Origin: Gelidibacter sediminis
Lineage (GTDB): Bacteria > Bacteroidota > Bacteroidia > Flavobacteriales > Flavobacteriaceae
DNA: 64,000 nucleotides
Assembly: GCF_004364975.1 (NCBI RefSeq)
Contig: NZ_SOBW01000008.1
Coordinates: 124,001 to 188,000, forward strand
Reading direction: 5' to 3'
Shown: one piece after another, positions 7,102 through 14,955 of the stretch
How positions within the stretch are numbered: position 1 is the first letter of the stretch
Layout: every line of letters starts with the position of its first letter
The notes under the pieces: generated by a model
Databases searched by the model: none
What the model saw: only the letters and a program-made list of their open reading frames with translations
What the model was told of the DNA's origin: nothing
Made by a program: the position numbers and the translations under genes

Positions 7102-8475
7102 TTAAACAGTTAAATTTACAACGTCAAAGAGCTTTGGTATGCTTACATTCCAATTAAAGGTGTCTGTTATCTTTACTCGTAAAGCATTTGTTGCAGACGG
7201 CTCTCCATGGATAAGATATACTTTTTCAGGAACATTTACAATAGCGCCCATCCAATTCAACAATTCTTTTTGATCAGCATGGGCTGATAAACTTTCAAGA
7301 TGTTTTATGGTCGCCTTAACAGAATAATATTTTCCTCCAAATTTAATTTCATGAGCACCGTCATATAACTGTCGGCCGCGAGTGCCTTCCGCTTGGTATC
7401 CAACCAATAAAACGGTGGTAGACGTGTCGTCAATAAGTTGCTGCAAATAGGTAAGGACCCTTCCACCCGTGACCATCCCGCTGCCGGCGATAATAATTTT
7501 AGAGCGCTTATCGTCAATTGTTTCCCAGGTCTCTTTATAAGATTCTATAATGTTGGTATGGTTGTACATATGATTAAATTCAGCGTCAGAAAGTTTATGC
7601 CATTTAGGAAAGCGTTTAAACACGTCCAATACATTATTACCCATTGGACTATCTACAAAAATTGGGATGTTGGGAATTTTGTTTTTCTGATTAAGGTTAT
7701 AAAGTATAAACATCAATACCTGAAGCCGCTCTACCGCGAAACTGGGAATAATCAGATTGCCTTTTTTCTCAATTGTTTCTAAGATGATATTGGTAAGCAA
7801 TTGTTCTACATCTTCATTAGGATGGTTTTTATTGCCATAAGTGCTTTCTATAAAAAGATAATCTGCGCTTGAAGGTCGTTTAGGTTGCTCTAGCAAAAAA
7901 TCATGGGGCCTCCCAATGTCACCAGAAAACACAAATCGCTTGGTATTGATATCCAATTCTATAAAGGTTGCCCCAAGAATATGTCCATTATATTGAAACC
8001 TATAAGCTATATGTTCAGACAATTCTATCCAGTGCGCTTCTTCTTTGGCATGAAACATAAGTAGAGTTTGCTCAACATCTTCAACGCTATAAAATGGTAG
8101 GGCAGGGTTGTGTTTAGTATAATTTTTTTCATTAGCTTTTCCGGCATCTTCTTCATGGATCTTTGCACTATCCCTTAAAATTATTTCCGCAATAGCCAAG
8201 GTTGGTCCCGTCCCAATAATTTTACCACTAAAGCCTTGTTTAACAAGTCTTGGCAGGTATCCCACATGATCTAAATGGCCGTGCGTAAGCAATACTAAAT
8301 CTATATTGGCTACAGATATTGGAAGGTCTACCCAATTGAGTTGGCGGAGTTCTTTCAAACCCTGAAACACCCCACAATCAATAAGAATATTTAATTCTGG
8401 GGTTTCAATAAAAAACTTCGAACCTGTAACAACATTAGAGGCGCCTAGAAAAGTGACTTTTACATTAGAAACCAT
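7102..8475 (-). CDS. Beta-CASP metallo-beta-lactamase RNase-like protein
   Basis: This 457-residue protein belongs to the YSH1/CPSF-like group (COG1236) of nucleic-acid-processing metallo-beta-lactamases. Visible motifs: the zinc motif THGHLDHVG near residues 63-71, a GHILGATFIELD strand, FSGDIGRP (metal Asp), a beta-CASP domain with SPMGNN and GSGMVTGGR, and the C-terminal RMMBL segment ESLSAHADQKELLNW and LIHGE. Relatives act as endo- or 5'-exoribonucleases, so mRNA turnover or processing is the likely role. It lies 6 bp after an ATP-cone nuclease and 12 bp before the coiled-coil gene, inside an operon of universal stress proteins. This suggests RNA decay under the same stress. Confidence 0.9.
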   Translation of the reverse strand: MVSNVKVTFLGASNVVTGSKFFIETPELNILIDCGVFQGLKELRQLNWVDLPISVANIDLVLLTHGHLDHVGYLPRLVKQGFSGKIIGTGPTLAIAEIILRDSAKIHEEDAGKANEKNYTKHNPALPFYSVEDVEQTLLMFHAKEEAHWIELSEHIAYRFQYNGHILGATFIELDINTKRFVFSGDIGRPHDFLLEQPKRPSSADYLFIESTYGNKNHPNEDVEQLLTNIILETIEKKGNLIIPSFAVERLQVLMFILYNLNQKNKIPNIPIFVDSPMGNNVLDVFKRFPKWHKLSDAEFNHMYNHTNIIESYKETWETIDDKRSKIIIAGSGMVTGGRVLTYLQQLIDDTSTTVLLVGYQAEGTRGRQLYDGAHEIKFGGKYYSVKATIKHLESLSAHADQKELLNWMGAIVNVPEKVYLIHGEPSATNALRVKITDTFNWNVSIPKLFDVVNLTV

Positions 8476-8481
8476 ATGTCT

Positions 8482-9330
8482 TCAAAGTTTACAGAGAAGT
8501 TTAATCTCTTTATTAATTTTAGTCTTTCGTACTTCAGATATCCCTAAATGATCCAAGAAGAAAACGTCATCTAACAAATCGCGATAAAGTACGAGATCTC
8601 GACTTAATAAAAATTGCTTTTCCCGATTGGTTAATTGTGTAGACACTGTTATAGGATAAAGCCCTAATCTATCAATCCGGTCTTTTAAACCATCATTGTT
8701 TGGATAATCCCAACTTAGGAGATATAGACCGATACATTTTCCATACTGCAAAGCATCTTCGGTAAACCTCGTATTGGTTACTACCCAGCCTATATCCAAT
8801 GTGGAATTTTGAGGCGTGGCGCTCCAATGCGTTTTAAGATCATGATAACGTGAAGCAATGTATAAAGGCACCTTTACGTTGCAATTCCTGCCTTCTTCAC
8901 TATGAAATTTGCATTCTATAAATGTTGTCGTATCATTTTTAATGGCTACAACATCTATTTCATGACGCACACAATGGCCTTTAAATATTTGACTGACATG
9001 GGTGTCATATCCTGAGTACTTTAAAATAGCCGCTACAAACCGTTCAAATGGATATCCTGTTGGCCCCAGTTCATATATTGCTTTTTTTAATTTGTATTTG
9101 GAGGCCAAATGACTGCCTTTTTTTTTAAGTAAGGCAAAAGCTCTGTTATATAGTTCTTTTGTGGAAATACCATCATATAACTCATATTTTACTTTAGTAA
9201 TAATTTCTTGTATGGTTTGGTCATCGGCACCTGATTTTGCAAGGGATGAACGCAAGTTGCGCAATGAAAATTTGACTTTTTCACCGGAAGTTTTAATAAT
9301 GTCAAAATTAGGTTCCATAGCAATTTTCAT
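8482..9330 (-). CDS. ATP-cone plus Mrr-like PD-(D/E)XK nuclease protein
   Basis: This 282-residue protein joins two domains. Residues about 5-95 look like an ATP-cone: IIKTSGEKVKFSLRNLRSSL, then KVKYELYDGISTKELYNRAFALLKK. ATP-cones are nucleotide-sensing modules best known from ribonucleotide reductase and NrdR. Residues about 95-200 look like an Mrr-type restriction-endonuclease fold: GYPFERFVAAIL, HEIDVVAIKN and FIECKFH give the expected E, D and ExK catalytic residues. The rest is unassigned. A nucleotide-gated DNase is a plausible reading but unproven. No methylase or specificity subunit is nearby, so this is not a classical restriction system. It sits between USP genes and the beta-CASP RNase in one operon. 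Confidence 0.82.
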   Translation of the reverse strand: MKIAMEPNFDIIKTSGEKVKFSLRNLRSSLAKSGADDQTIQEIITKVKYELYDGISTKELYNRAFALLKKKGSHLASKYKLKKAIYELGPTGYPFERFVAAILKYSGYDTHVSQIFKGHCVRHEIDVVAIKNDTTTFIECKFHSEEGRNCNVKVPLYIASRYHDLKTHWSATPQNSTLDIGWVVTNTRFTEDALQYGKCIGLYLLSWDYPNNDGLKDRIDRLGLYPITVSTQLTNREKQFLLSRDLVLYRDLLDDVFFLDHLGISEVRKTKINKEIKLLCKL

Positions 9331-9403
9331 TATGAATGGGTTTAAAACGCATGTTGTCAGGTGTATACTACATGCGGGTTTTGCATTTAGAGTATGATCA
9401 TCT

Positions 9404-10258
9404 CTAGTTTCTCAAATCATGCATAACCAATATTGGTACTCTAGAATCATTTGCAATCCCTTTGACCAGAGGCTGATTGATGATACTTGCAAAGAAGGAA
9501 TGTTTTCTATTAATGAAGGCAACCATATCACTTTCCCTACTTTCCACAAAACAATTTATGGCAGCTGGAATGGAAATGTTTCTTAAAAAATGGAATGAGT
9601 ATTGAACGCCATCAAAATAGTCTTCCAATTGATTTTGTTTTATCAGTTGTTTTTCGGTCAACTCAGCACCTTCCATGATGTGCAAAATTTTAATTGAAGC
9701 ATTACACCGTTTGGCAATGTCAGTTAGGTATTTTAGATTGCAACCTTTAAACTGTGTTTTGTAATTAGTAGGGAAGACAATTTCTTTTGGTAGGTTTGAT
9801 TTTGCCAACTTAGGGACCACTATCACTGGACAGTTTCTAACCTTCTCCATTACACTTAAGGCTGTACTGCCATAAATTTTACTTCCGGAGTTGGATTGGC
9901 CTCGCGTTCCCATAATAATAAGATCTATATCCTTTTCTTCCACGACAGACTTAATAGCATCCAGAGGATGGTTGCAAATTGAAATGGTTTGAAAACTGTG
10001 TTTGGGATTGCCTTTAGAGCCAAAAACCAATTCATTCATTACGTTTTCCAAACCGCTTATCGATTCAGCTTTTGAAGCTTCATAGAAACCATTGCCGGGC
10101 TCCATGTTCATGAGGTCTTCAATATTATTGGAATCAATAAAAAACACATTTAAAAGATAAAAAATACAAGGCTCATCTTTATATAGCTCTATGGCGTAGT
10201 TAAGGGCTCGTGTGGCATTAACTGAAAAGTCTGTCGGAATTAATAATCGTCGTTTCAT
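9404..10258 (-). CDS. Universal stress protein, tandem domains (USP 2)
   Basis: This 284-residue two-domain UspA protein starts MKRRLLIPTDFSVNATRAL. The first domain has the ATP motif IMGTRGQSN...YGSTA. The second domain (from about residue 155) lacks it. Within the motif the spacer reads SNSGSK rather than the TGA(K/N)E of other copies, so this is a distinct subgroup together with USP 5. It lies 54 bp after USP 3 and 73 bp before the ATP-cone nuclease gene, and no Fnr-like box is visible in either gap, so it is read from the upstream promoter at about 12906. Confidence 0.92.
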   Translation of the reverse strand: MKRRLLIPTDFSVNATRALNYAIELYKDEPCIFYLLNVFFIDSNNIEDLMNMEPGNGFYEASKAESISGLENVMNELVFGSKGNPKHSFQTISICNHPLDAIKSVVEEKDIDLIIMGTRGQSNSGSKIYGSTALSVMEKVRNCPVIVVPKLAKSNLPKEIVFPTNYKTQFKGCNLKYLTDIAKRCNASIKILHIMEGAELTEKQLIKQNQLEDYFDGVQYSFHFLRNISIPAAINCFVESRESDMVAFINRKHSFFASIINQPLVKGIANDSRVPILVMHDLRN

Positions 10259-10312
10259 GAGTGCTCTTGTTTTATAAAATAAAATTAAAGGAGGTGGTAG
10301 TTCATCACATTA

Positions 10313-11152
10313 TCAATTATTGGCTGGAATGATTAGAAATGGAATGATGGGGTGATAACCTATTTTTTTAATGATAGGTTCTTTGGTCATGTTTTCGATA
10401 ATACTGTGTCTATAGTTAAACATGGCTAACATGTCTATATTCATTTCTTTAATAAAATCATTAATGATTTCAGATTTTGTTGAGTAGGCTGGCATCCAAT
10501 GGAAGCTATGTTTGTTATCCTTCAAAAATTCCTTCAATTCATTTACGTTTTTTTGTTGGACATCGCTCAGCGTTTTTTCAACATTAATATGCACTACATT
10601 GAGATGGGCATCATGTAGATTGATGAGTGCGAGTAACTTATCTAGCACGGCTTTAACATAAGGACGGTTAAAATCTGTCGCAAATGCAATTTGTCTAGGC
10701 GCCACAAAAGCCATGTTGTCAGGCACAGCAAGTACAGGGCAGCTTTTAATATTTTGGATAGTCTTAACCGTATTGCTCCCAAAAAAGAATTTGTCTATAC
10801 CAGAAGCACCTTTTGTGCCCATAACCACAGTATCAATGCTATATTTTTCGATACTATGTTTAATGGCATATGACAATTCATCACTGCTCATTATGATCTC
10901 AAAAGAATGTGCTGTGTTGGTGTTTTGTTTTTCAATTTTGTTTTTCAACGCAACCAAGTCGCGTTGCGAGGCTTCTTTTAATGTGGCAATAAAGTGGCTA
11001 GTGATAAAGGTTCGGGAGTGAGCATTTGAAAAATAATATGAGTTGAGCAGGTAGAAGGTACATTCTTCACCAGCATAAAATTTTAAGGCATAGTTTAAAG
11101 CGCTCCATGCATTTTCTGAAAAATCAGTAGGTATTAAAATAGACTTTTTCAT
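10313..11152 (-). CDS. Universal stress protein, tandem domains (USP 3)
   Basis: A 279-residue tandem UspA protein beginning MKKSILIPTDFSENAWSAL. The first domain carries VMGTKGASG...FGSNT, consistent with ATP binding; the second is degenerate. Its start overlaps the stop of USP 4 by 4 bp, so the two are translationally coupled. It is probably a paralogue from local duplication, since the island has five minus-strand copies in a row. Cytoplasmic; biochemical function unknown. Confidence 0.92.
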   Translation of the reverse strand: MKKSILIPTDFSENAWSALNYALKFYAGEECTFYLLNSYYFSNAHSRTFITSHFIATLKEASQRDLVALKNKIEKQNTNTAHSFEIIMSSDELSYAIKHSIEKYSIDTVVMGTKGASGIDKFFFGSNTVKTIQNIKSCPVLAVPDNMAFVAPRQIAFATDFNRPYVKAVLDKLLALINLHDAHLNVVHINVEKTLSDVQQKNVNELKEFLKDNKHSFHWMPAYSTKSEIINDFIKEMNIDMLAMFNYRHSIIENMTKEPIIKKIGYHPIIPFLIIPANN

Positions 11153-12012
11153 GATGATATATTTTTAGAATTGATCTGTGAAGGGATGACTAAAAAGGGA
11201 GTTGTTAAATGGAATCCAATTTGGTTAACTGTCGAGTTGAACAATATATTTTCAAAAAATGATTTCTTGTTATTTATCATGACCAACATGTTTGCAGCAA
11301 TCTCATTTTGCAAATTGGTAATGCCTTGCATCACATTTTCATCTTGAGTTTCGTGCATTGCATAGTTTATATTAGATAATAGGTGTTGCAGCTTGGCTTT
11401 ATTACGTAATTGAAAATCAGATAATACAGACGTCAATACATGTAAAATATGGATTTTTGAAGCTTGTGAATTGATGATGTCAAATAGAATTTCGAGTTGC
11501 TTTTTGTGATAGGTTATGCCATAATCTGAAGGAAACAAAATTATATTAGGTTTCTTATAAATAAAACCTTCTGGTATGGCCAACACAGGACATTTTACGT
11601 TTTTAAAAACTTGGACAGTGTTGGAGCCAAAAAGGACTTCCTTTGCGCCAGTAGCTCCTTTAGTGCCCATCACAATTAGGTGTATGGCATGTAAATTCAA
11701 AAACTCTTTAATGCCGGATACCAAACCGTCAAATCTGGCCATCTGCTGAATATCGTGCTTAGGATTGTTGCCAAAGTCCTCAATGATACGGTTGCTGAGG
11801 GTATTAAGTTGTTGCTGTGCCGTGTTTCTAATAGAATCTTGCAAACCAAATTGCGCAGGATGACCTAGCACATATTCTACGTGATAAATTACAGGAGTAT
11901 AGGTGTTCAGTAGATAAAAAGTACACACTTCATCTGTAAACAAATGCATTGCATAGCGGATGGCGTTCCATGAGTTTTCAGAAAAATCCGTTGGCAAAAG
12001 TATATTTTTCAT
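11149..12012 (-). CDS. Universal stress protein, tandem domains (USP 4)
   Basis: A 287-residue tandem UspA protein starting MKNILLPTDFSENSWNAIRYAM. The intact ATP motif VMGTKGATGAKEVLFGSNT is in the first domain, almost the same wording as in USP 1 and USP 3. The C-terminal domain has a conserved FPSDYGITYHKKQLE strand-helix but no glycine motif. It lies 18 bp behind USP 5 and overlaps USP 3 by 4 bp, firmly inside one operon. Confidence 0.92.
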   Translation of the reverse strand: MKNILLPTDFSENSWNAIRYAMHLFTDEVCTFYLLNTYTPVIYHVEYVLGHPAQFGLQDSIRNTAQQQLNTLSNRIIEDFGNNPKHDIQQMARFDGLVSGIKEFLNLHAIHLIVMGTKGATGAKEVLFGSNTVQVFKNVKCPVLAIPEGFIYKKPNIILFPSDYGITYHKKQLEILFDIINSQASKIHILHVLTSVLSDFQLRNKAKLQHLLSNINYAMHETQDENVMQGITNLQNEIAANMLVMINNKKSFFENILFNSTVNQIGFHLTTPFLVIPSQINSKNISS

Positions 12013-12030
12013 AAGTGCTGATTTTATGTC

Positions 12031-12882
12031 TTACCCGTCTCTTTTAATATTTTGCATAGCCAAAAATGGCACATTAAGTTTTAAACTGAGTTGGTCAACT
12101 CTTGATGGATAGAGAAAAGATTCTAAAAATGATTCTCTAGTATTTACCATCACCAACATGTCTATAGGGTGTTCATTAACATACTGTTCTATAGAAGCCA
12201 CCACATCTTTGCTGTCTATAGTCTTAAAATTGATTTCATTTTTACACAGTGCTTCTTTCATGAATAATTGATTGTCTTCTTGTCTTAGTGACAACTTTTT
12301 TATTTTTGAAATATAAACCACGTCTATAATTGAGCGGTACGGTGCTACCATATCGCACAATAATTTGAGTTCTCTTCTTTTATATGGAATAAGATAATTA
12401 GTAGGGAATAAAATATGTTTAGGTTGTGTGTAGCGCTGTTTTTCAGGAATTGCCAACACAGGGCATTGCACGTATTTTAACACTTGCAAGGTCTGGCTCC
12501 CAAATGTTATCTTTCTGTCATTGCTCTTTCCTCGTGTACCCATCACTATAAGATCTATATTCTTTTCGTCAACAATTTTATCCGCTTCATCGATGAGAAT
12601 ATTATGGGATGAAATAGTATGATACTTGTGTCGTGGGTTTGGGGAAAATGTGTTGATTTCTTTTAGGATTCGGTCCAATTCAGCGGCCGATCTATCAGCG
12701 ACCTCCTTGGTAACTTTACCTATGTTTTCTCGAGTAAGATTTGTGGTTTCTTTATAAATGGTATCTTCGTAAGCATGCATGATGTAGAAGTCATACCTTT
12801 CGTATTTAAAAAGCTCGAGCGCATATCGCACCGCGTTCATGGCATTGTCTGAAAAATCTGTTGGGATTAAAATACTTCTCAT
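12031..12882 (-). CDS. Universal stress protein, first gene of the USP/nuclease operon (USP 5)
   Basis: A 283-residue tandem UspA protein starting MRSILIPTDFSDNAMNAVRYAL. The ATP motif reads VMGTRGKSNDRKITFGSQT. This is the promoter-proximal gene of a seven-gene minus-strand run: USP 5, USP 4, USP 3, USP 2, ATP-cone nuclease, beta-CASP RNase, coiled-coil protein. The largest internal gap is 73 bp. An Fnr-like box and a -7 element precede it, so regulation of this one promoter could set the level of the entire set. Confidence 0.92.
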   Translation of the reverse strand: MRSILIPTDFSDNAMNAVRYALELFKYERYDFYIMHAYEDTIYKETTNLTRENIGKVTKEVADRSAAELDRILKEINTFSPNPRHKYHTISSHNILIDEADKIVDEKNIDLIVMGTRGKSNDRKITFGSQTLQVLKYVQCPVLAIPEKQRYTQPKHILFPTNYLIPYKRRELKLLCDMVAPYRSIIDVVYISKIKKLSLRQEDNQLFMKEALCKNEINFKTIDSKDVVASIEQYVNEHPIDMLVMVNTRESFLESFLYPSRVDQLSLKLNVPFLAMQNIKRDG

Positions 12883-12902
12883 GATTCTCTACGTTTATCA
12901 AC

Positions 12903-12945
12903 TAAAGATAACGTTCATAGAGGATAAAAACTATGATAAATATCA
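12903..12945 (-). promoter_or_regulatory. Fnr-like box and -7 element of the USP/nuclease operon
   Basis: TGATAAATATCA (12934-12945) has perfect TGAT/ATCA half-sites with a 4-bp spacer. On the minus strand a TATCTTTA -7-like element (12903-12910) is centred exactly 33 bp downstream, giving a box position near -41 typical of activation by a Crp/Fnr-family protein. Confidence 0.68.
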
Positions 12946-12984
12946 GATCCTTAGGGCGCTATGGTAGAGAGTAGAAACGCGATC

Positions 12985-13824
12985 TTAATGAAGAACTAAA
13001 AACGGTACATCAGTATGGTAGCTTATTTTTTCAATCTTAGAATGAAATAGGATATGTTGAAAATAATTAAGGTTTTTTGCCACCATGGTAATCATATCAA
13101 TATTACGGCTTTCAACAAAGCATTGTACCGCATTTTCAACTTTATTGTTTGTTAAGAAGTGAAAACTATGGTCAATATGGCTAAAGTAATCTTCTAGGAG
13201 TTCCTTATTTTTTATTTGATCAGTATTCAGAACCGTGTCTTTTTTACTAATATTTAATATTCTGATAGCGGCAGCGTGCTTTTCAACAACATTCACTACG
13301 GGTTGAAGAATGTCAATATTGTAAAGCATTGAGAAATCAGTAGGGAAGGCTACTTCTTTAAGGGTTGTATAGGTGGCGTTTTCAGGTACTACCAAAGCAT
13401 TACAATGCACTTTGGTAATCACATCACCAGTATTGCTGCCTACAATCAATTTTTTAAGCCCAGTGGCACCTTTGGTTCCCATAACAATCATGTGTATGTT
13501 TTTCTCAGCCACTTGTTGCCTCATGGAATCGACTAGGAAATTGTGATCTATTATGGTGTAAAACTTATGCTTTTTATTTGTAGAGAGCGTTGTTGAAATA
13601 TGATTTGATAAGTCCTTTAATCTAGCTTTTGCAGTTTGGGTATAGACATCACTAACCTGCGTTGCTGAAATCATATATGGGGAATCGCTAATACCGAAGC
13701 CACTTGATTTGACAACATGCAGTAAATAAAAATTACATGCCGATTCTTCAAACATATGCAATGCGTAGTTAATCGCATTCAATGCGTTCTCTGAAAAATC
13801 TGTTGGCAATAATATATTTTTCAT
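12985..13824 (-). CDS. Universal stress protein, tandem domains (USP 6)
   Basis: A 279-residue tandem UspA protein starting MKNILLPTDFSENALNAINYAL. The ATP motif VMGTKGATGLKKLIVGSNT is complete in domain 1; domain 2 lacks it. It sits between the response-regulator gene (81 bp upstream) and the USP/nuclease operon (102 bp downstream). Each of those gaps holds its own Fnr-like box and -7 element, so it appears to be a separate transcription unit next to its presumed regulator. Confidence 0.92.
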   Translation of the reverse strand: MKNILLPTDFSENALNAINYALHMFEESACNFYLLHVVKSSGFGISDSPYMISATQVSDVYTQTAKARLKDLSNHISTTLSTNKKHKFYTIIDHNFLVDSMRQQVAEKNIHMIVMGTKGATGLKKLIVGSNTGDVITKVHCNALVVPENATYTTLKEVAFPTDFSMLYNIDILQPVVNVVEKHAAAIRILNISKKDTVLNTDQIKNKELLEDYFSHIDHSFHFLTNNKVENAVQCFVESRNIDMITMVAKNLNYFQHILFHSKIEKISYHTDVPFLVLH

Positions 13825-13842
13825 TTGTTAATTCTTCGTCAA

Positions 13843-13885
13843 CAAATGTAAAGGGCCTTATCACCTTAAAAAATGATAAAAGTCA
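13843..13885 (-). promoter_or_regulatory. Fnr-like box and -7 element of USP 6
   Basis: TGATAAAAGTCA (13874-13885) and, centred exactly 33 bp downstream on the minus strand, a perfect TACATTTG -7 element (13843-13850). This is the best -7 match of the four promoters with this arrangement. Confidence 0.7.
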
Positions 13886-13905
13886 TGTTTGATTCTGATG
13901 TATTC

Positions 13906-14955
13906 CTAGCTTATGCTTTTTAATTTTTCAATATCAATAATCTTGATATTTCTGCCTTCTATCTCTAAAATGCCTTCCTTTTTAAAGCTAGACATAGTTC
14001 TTATTAGGGTTTCTGTGGCAATACCAGCTACACTTGCGAGGTCATTTCTAGAAATTCGGATGGCCTCATCGGACTTTTTGTTCAATTTCTCTGCAAACTT
14101 TAATATGGTGGTGGCTGTTTTTTTATGGACAGAACTGTATGCCATTTGTAAGAGTTGATCTTTGGTACCTTTAATATCTTCAGTGAGCAAATCAATCAAT
14201 TCCATGGTTACCTGATGGTTGGTGTTGAGGATGCCTTTAAGTGTGTTTTTGGAAACCCCAACCAATTCCGTTTTCTGTATGGCAGTTGCTGTTTCTTGGT
14301 AAGAGGTGTTTTCAGAAAATGAGGTGTAGCCAAACAAATCATCCTCTTTGTGCAGTGCGGTAGTCAATTCTTTGCCTTGCTCATCTAAAATATGACATTT
14401 AACCAACCCTTTTATAATTAAATAAATAGTGTTGGCATGCTGGCCCTCTTCATAAATATGATCACCTTCTGCTACATGTATGGTGTCTCCATTGTCATCA
14501 AAAAAGTTTTTCAGATCGTTTAAGGTGCGTAATTCTGACCTATTTTCAGGAACTGTTTCACCTTTTTCATGAATTTCCTTTAAAATTGACACTTTGGCCA
14601 ACCTACTTTCTATGGCGCTAATGAGTTCTTCTTCGCTAAAAGGTTTGGTAATATAATCATCAGCACCCAGGTTCATTCCTTTTCTAACATCATTGCGTTC
14701 TGTTTTTGCTGATAAATAAATGAATGGAATGTGTTTTGTACTATTCTCTTTGGCCAGTGCTTCTAAAACCTCATAACCATCCATTTCTGGCATCATAATA
14801 TCACAAACAATAAGGTCAGGGAGATGCTCTTTGGCAAATTGCATCCCAATTTTTCCATTAGGAGCGGTTATCACTTCAAAATCTGAGAGTTCTAACAACT
14901 CAGCAGTGTTTTCTCTTAAAACGGTATCATCTTCTATTAAAAGTAATCTTTTCAT
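13906..14955 (-). CDS. Response regulator fused to a Crp/Fnr-type regulator
   Basis: This 349-residue protein has a receiver domain (residues 1-120, phospho-acceptor Asp52 in VCDIMMPEMDG, Lys104 in TKPFS), a cyclic-nucleotide-binding-type beta-roll (about 155-240) and a Crp-type winged helix (about 275-345). The beta-roll lacks the Arg-Ser pair that holds cAMP in Crp, so cAMP is unlikely to be the signal, and there is no Fe-S cysteine cluster as in Fnr. The recognition helix ATETLIRTMSSFKKEG keeps the Glu315 and Arg319 that read TGA half-sites in Crp/Fnr proteins. Phosphorylation by the adjacent kinase is the likely switch. Its start overlaps the kinase stop (TAATG). Four nearby TGA-N6-TCA boxes are its probable targets. 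Confidence 0.9.
   Translation of the reverse strand: MKRLLLIEDDTVLRENTAELLELSDFEVITAPNGKIGMQFAKEHLPDLIVCDIMMPEMDGYEVLEALAKENSTKHIPFIYLSAKTERNDVRKGMNLGADDYITKPFSEEELISAIESRLAKVSILKEIHEKGETVPENRSELRTLNDLKNFFDDNGDTIHVAEGDHIYEEGQHANTIYLIIKGLVKCHILDEQGKELTTALHKEDDLFGYTSFSENTSYQETATAIQKTELVGVSKNTLKGILNTNHQVTMELIDLLTEDIKGTKDQLLQMAYSSVHKKTATTILKFAEKLNKKSDEAIRISRNDLASVAGIATETLIRTMSSFKKEGILEIEGRNIKIIDIEKLKSIS

Noticed and set aside
8482-9330. Restriction-modification or phage-defence system
   Set aside because: No methylase, specificity subunit or other defence gene is nearby; the neighbours are stress proteins.
9331-9403. Possible separate promoter for the ATP-cone nuclease gene
   Set aside because: The 73-bp gap has TGATCATC but no TGA-N6-TCA box and no TAnnTTTG on the minus strand, so the gene is treated as part of the upstream operon.
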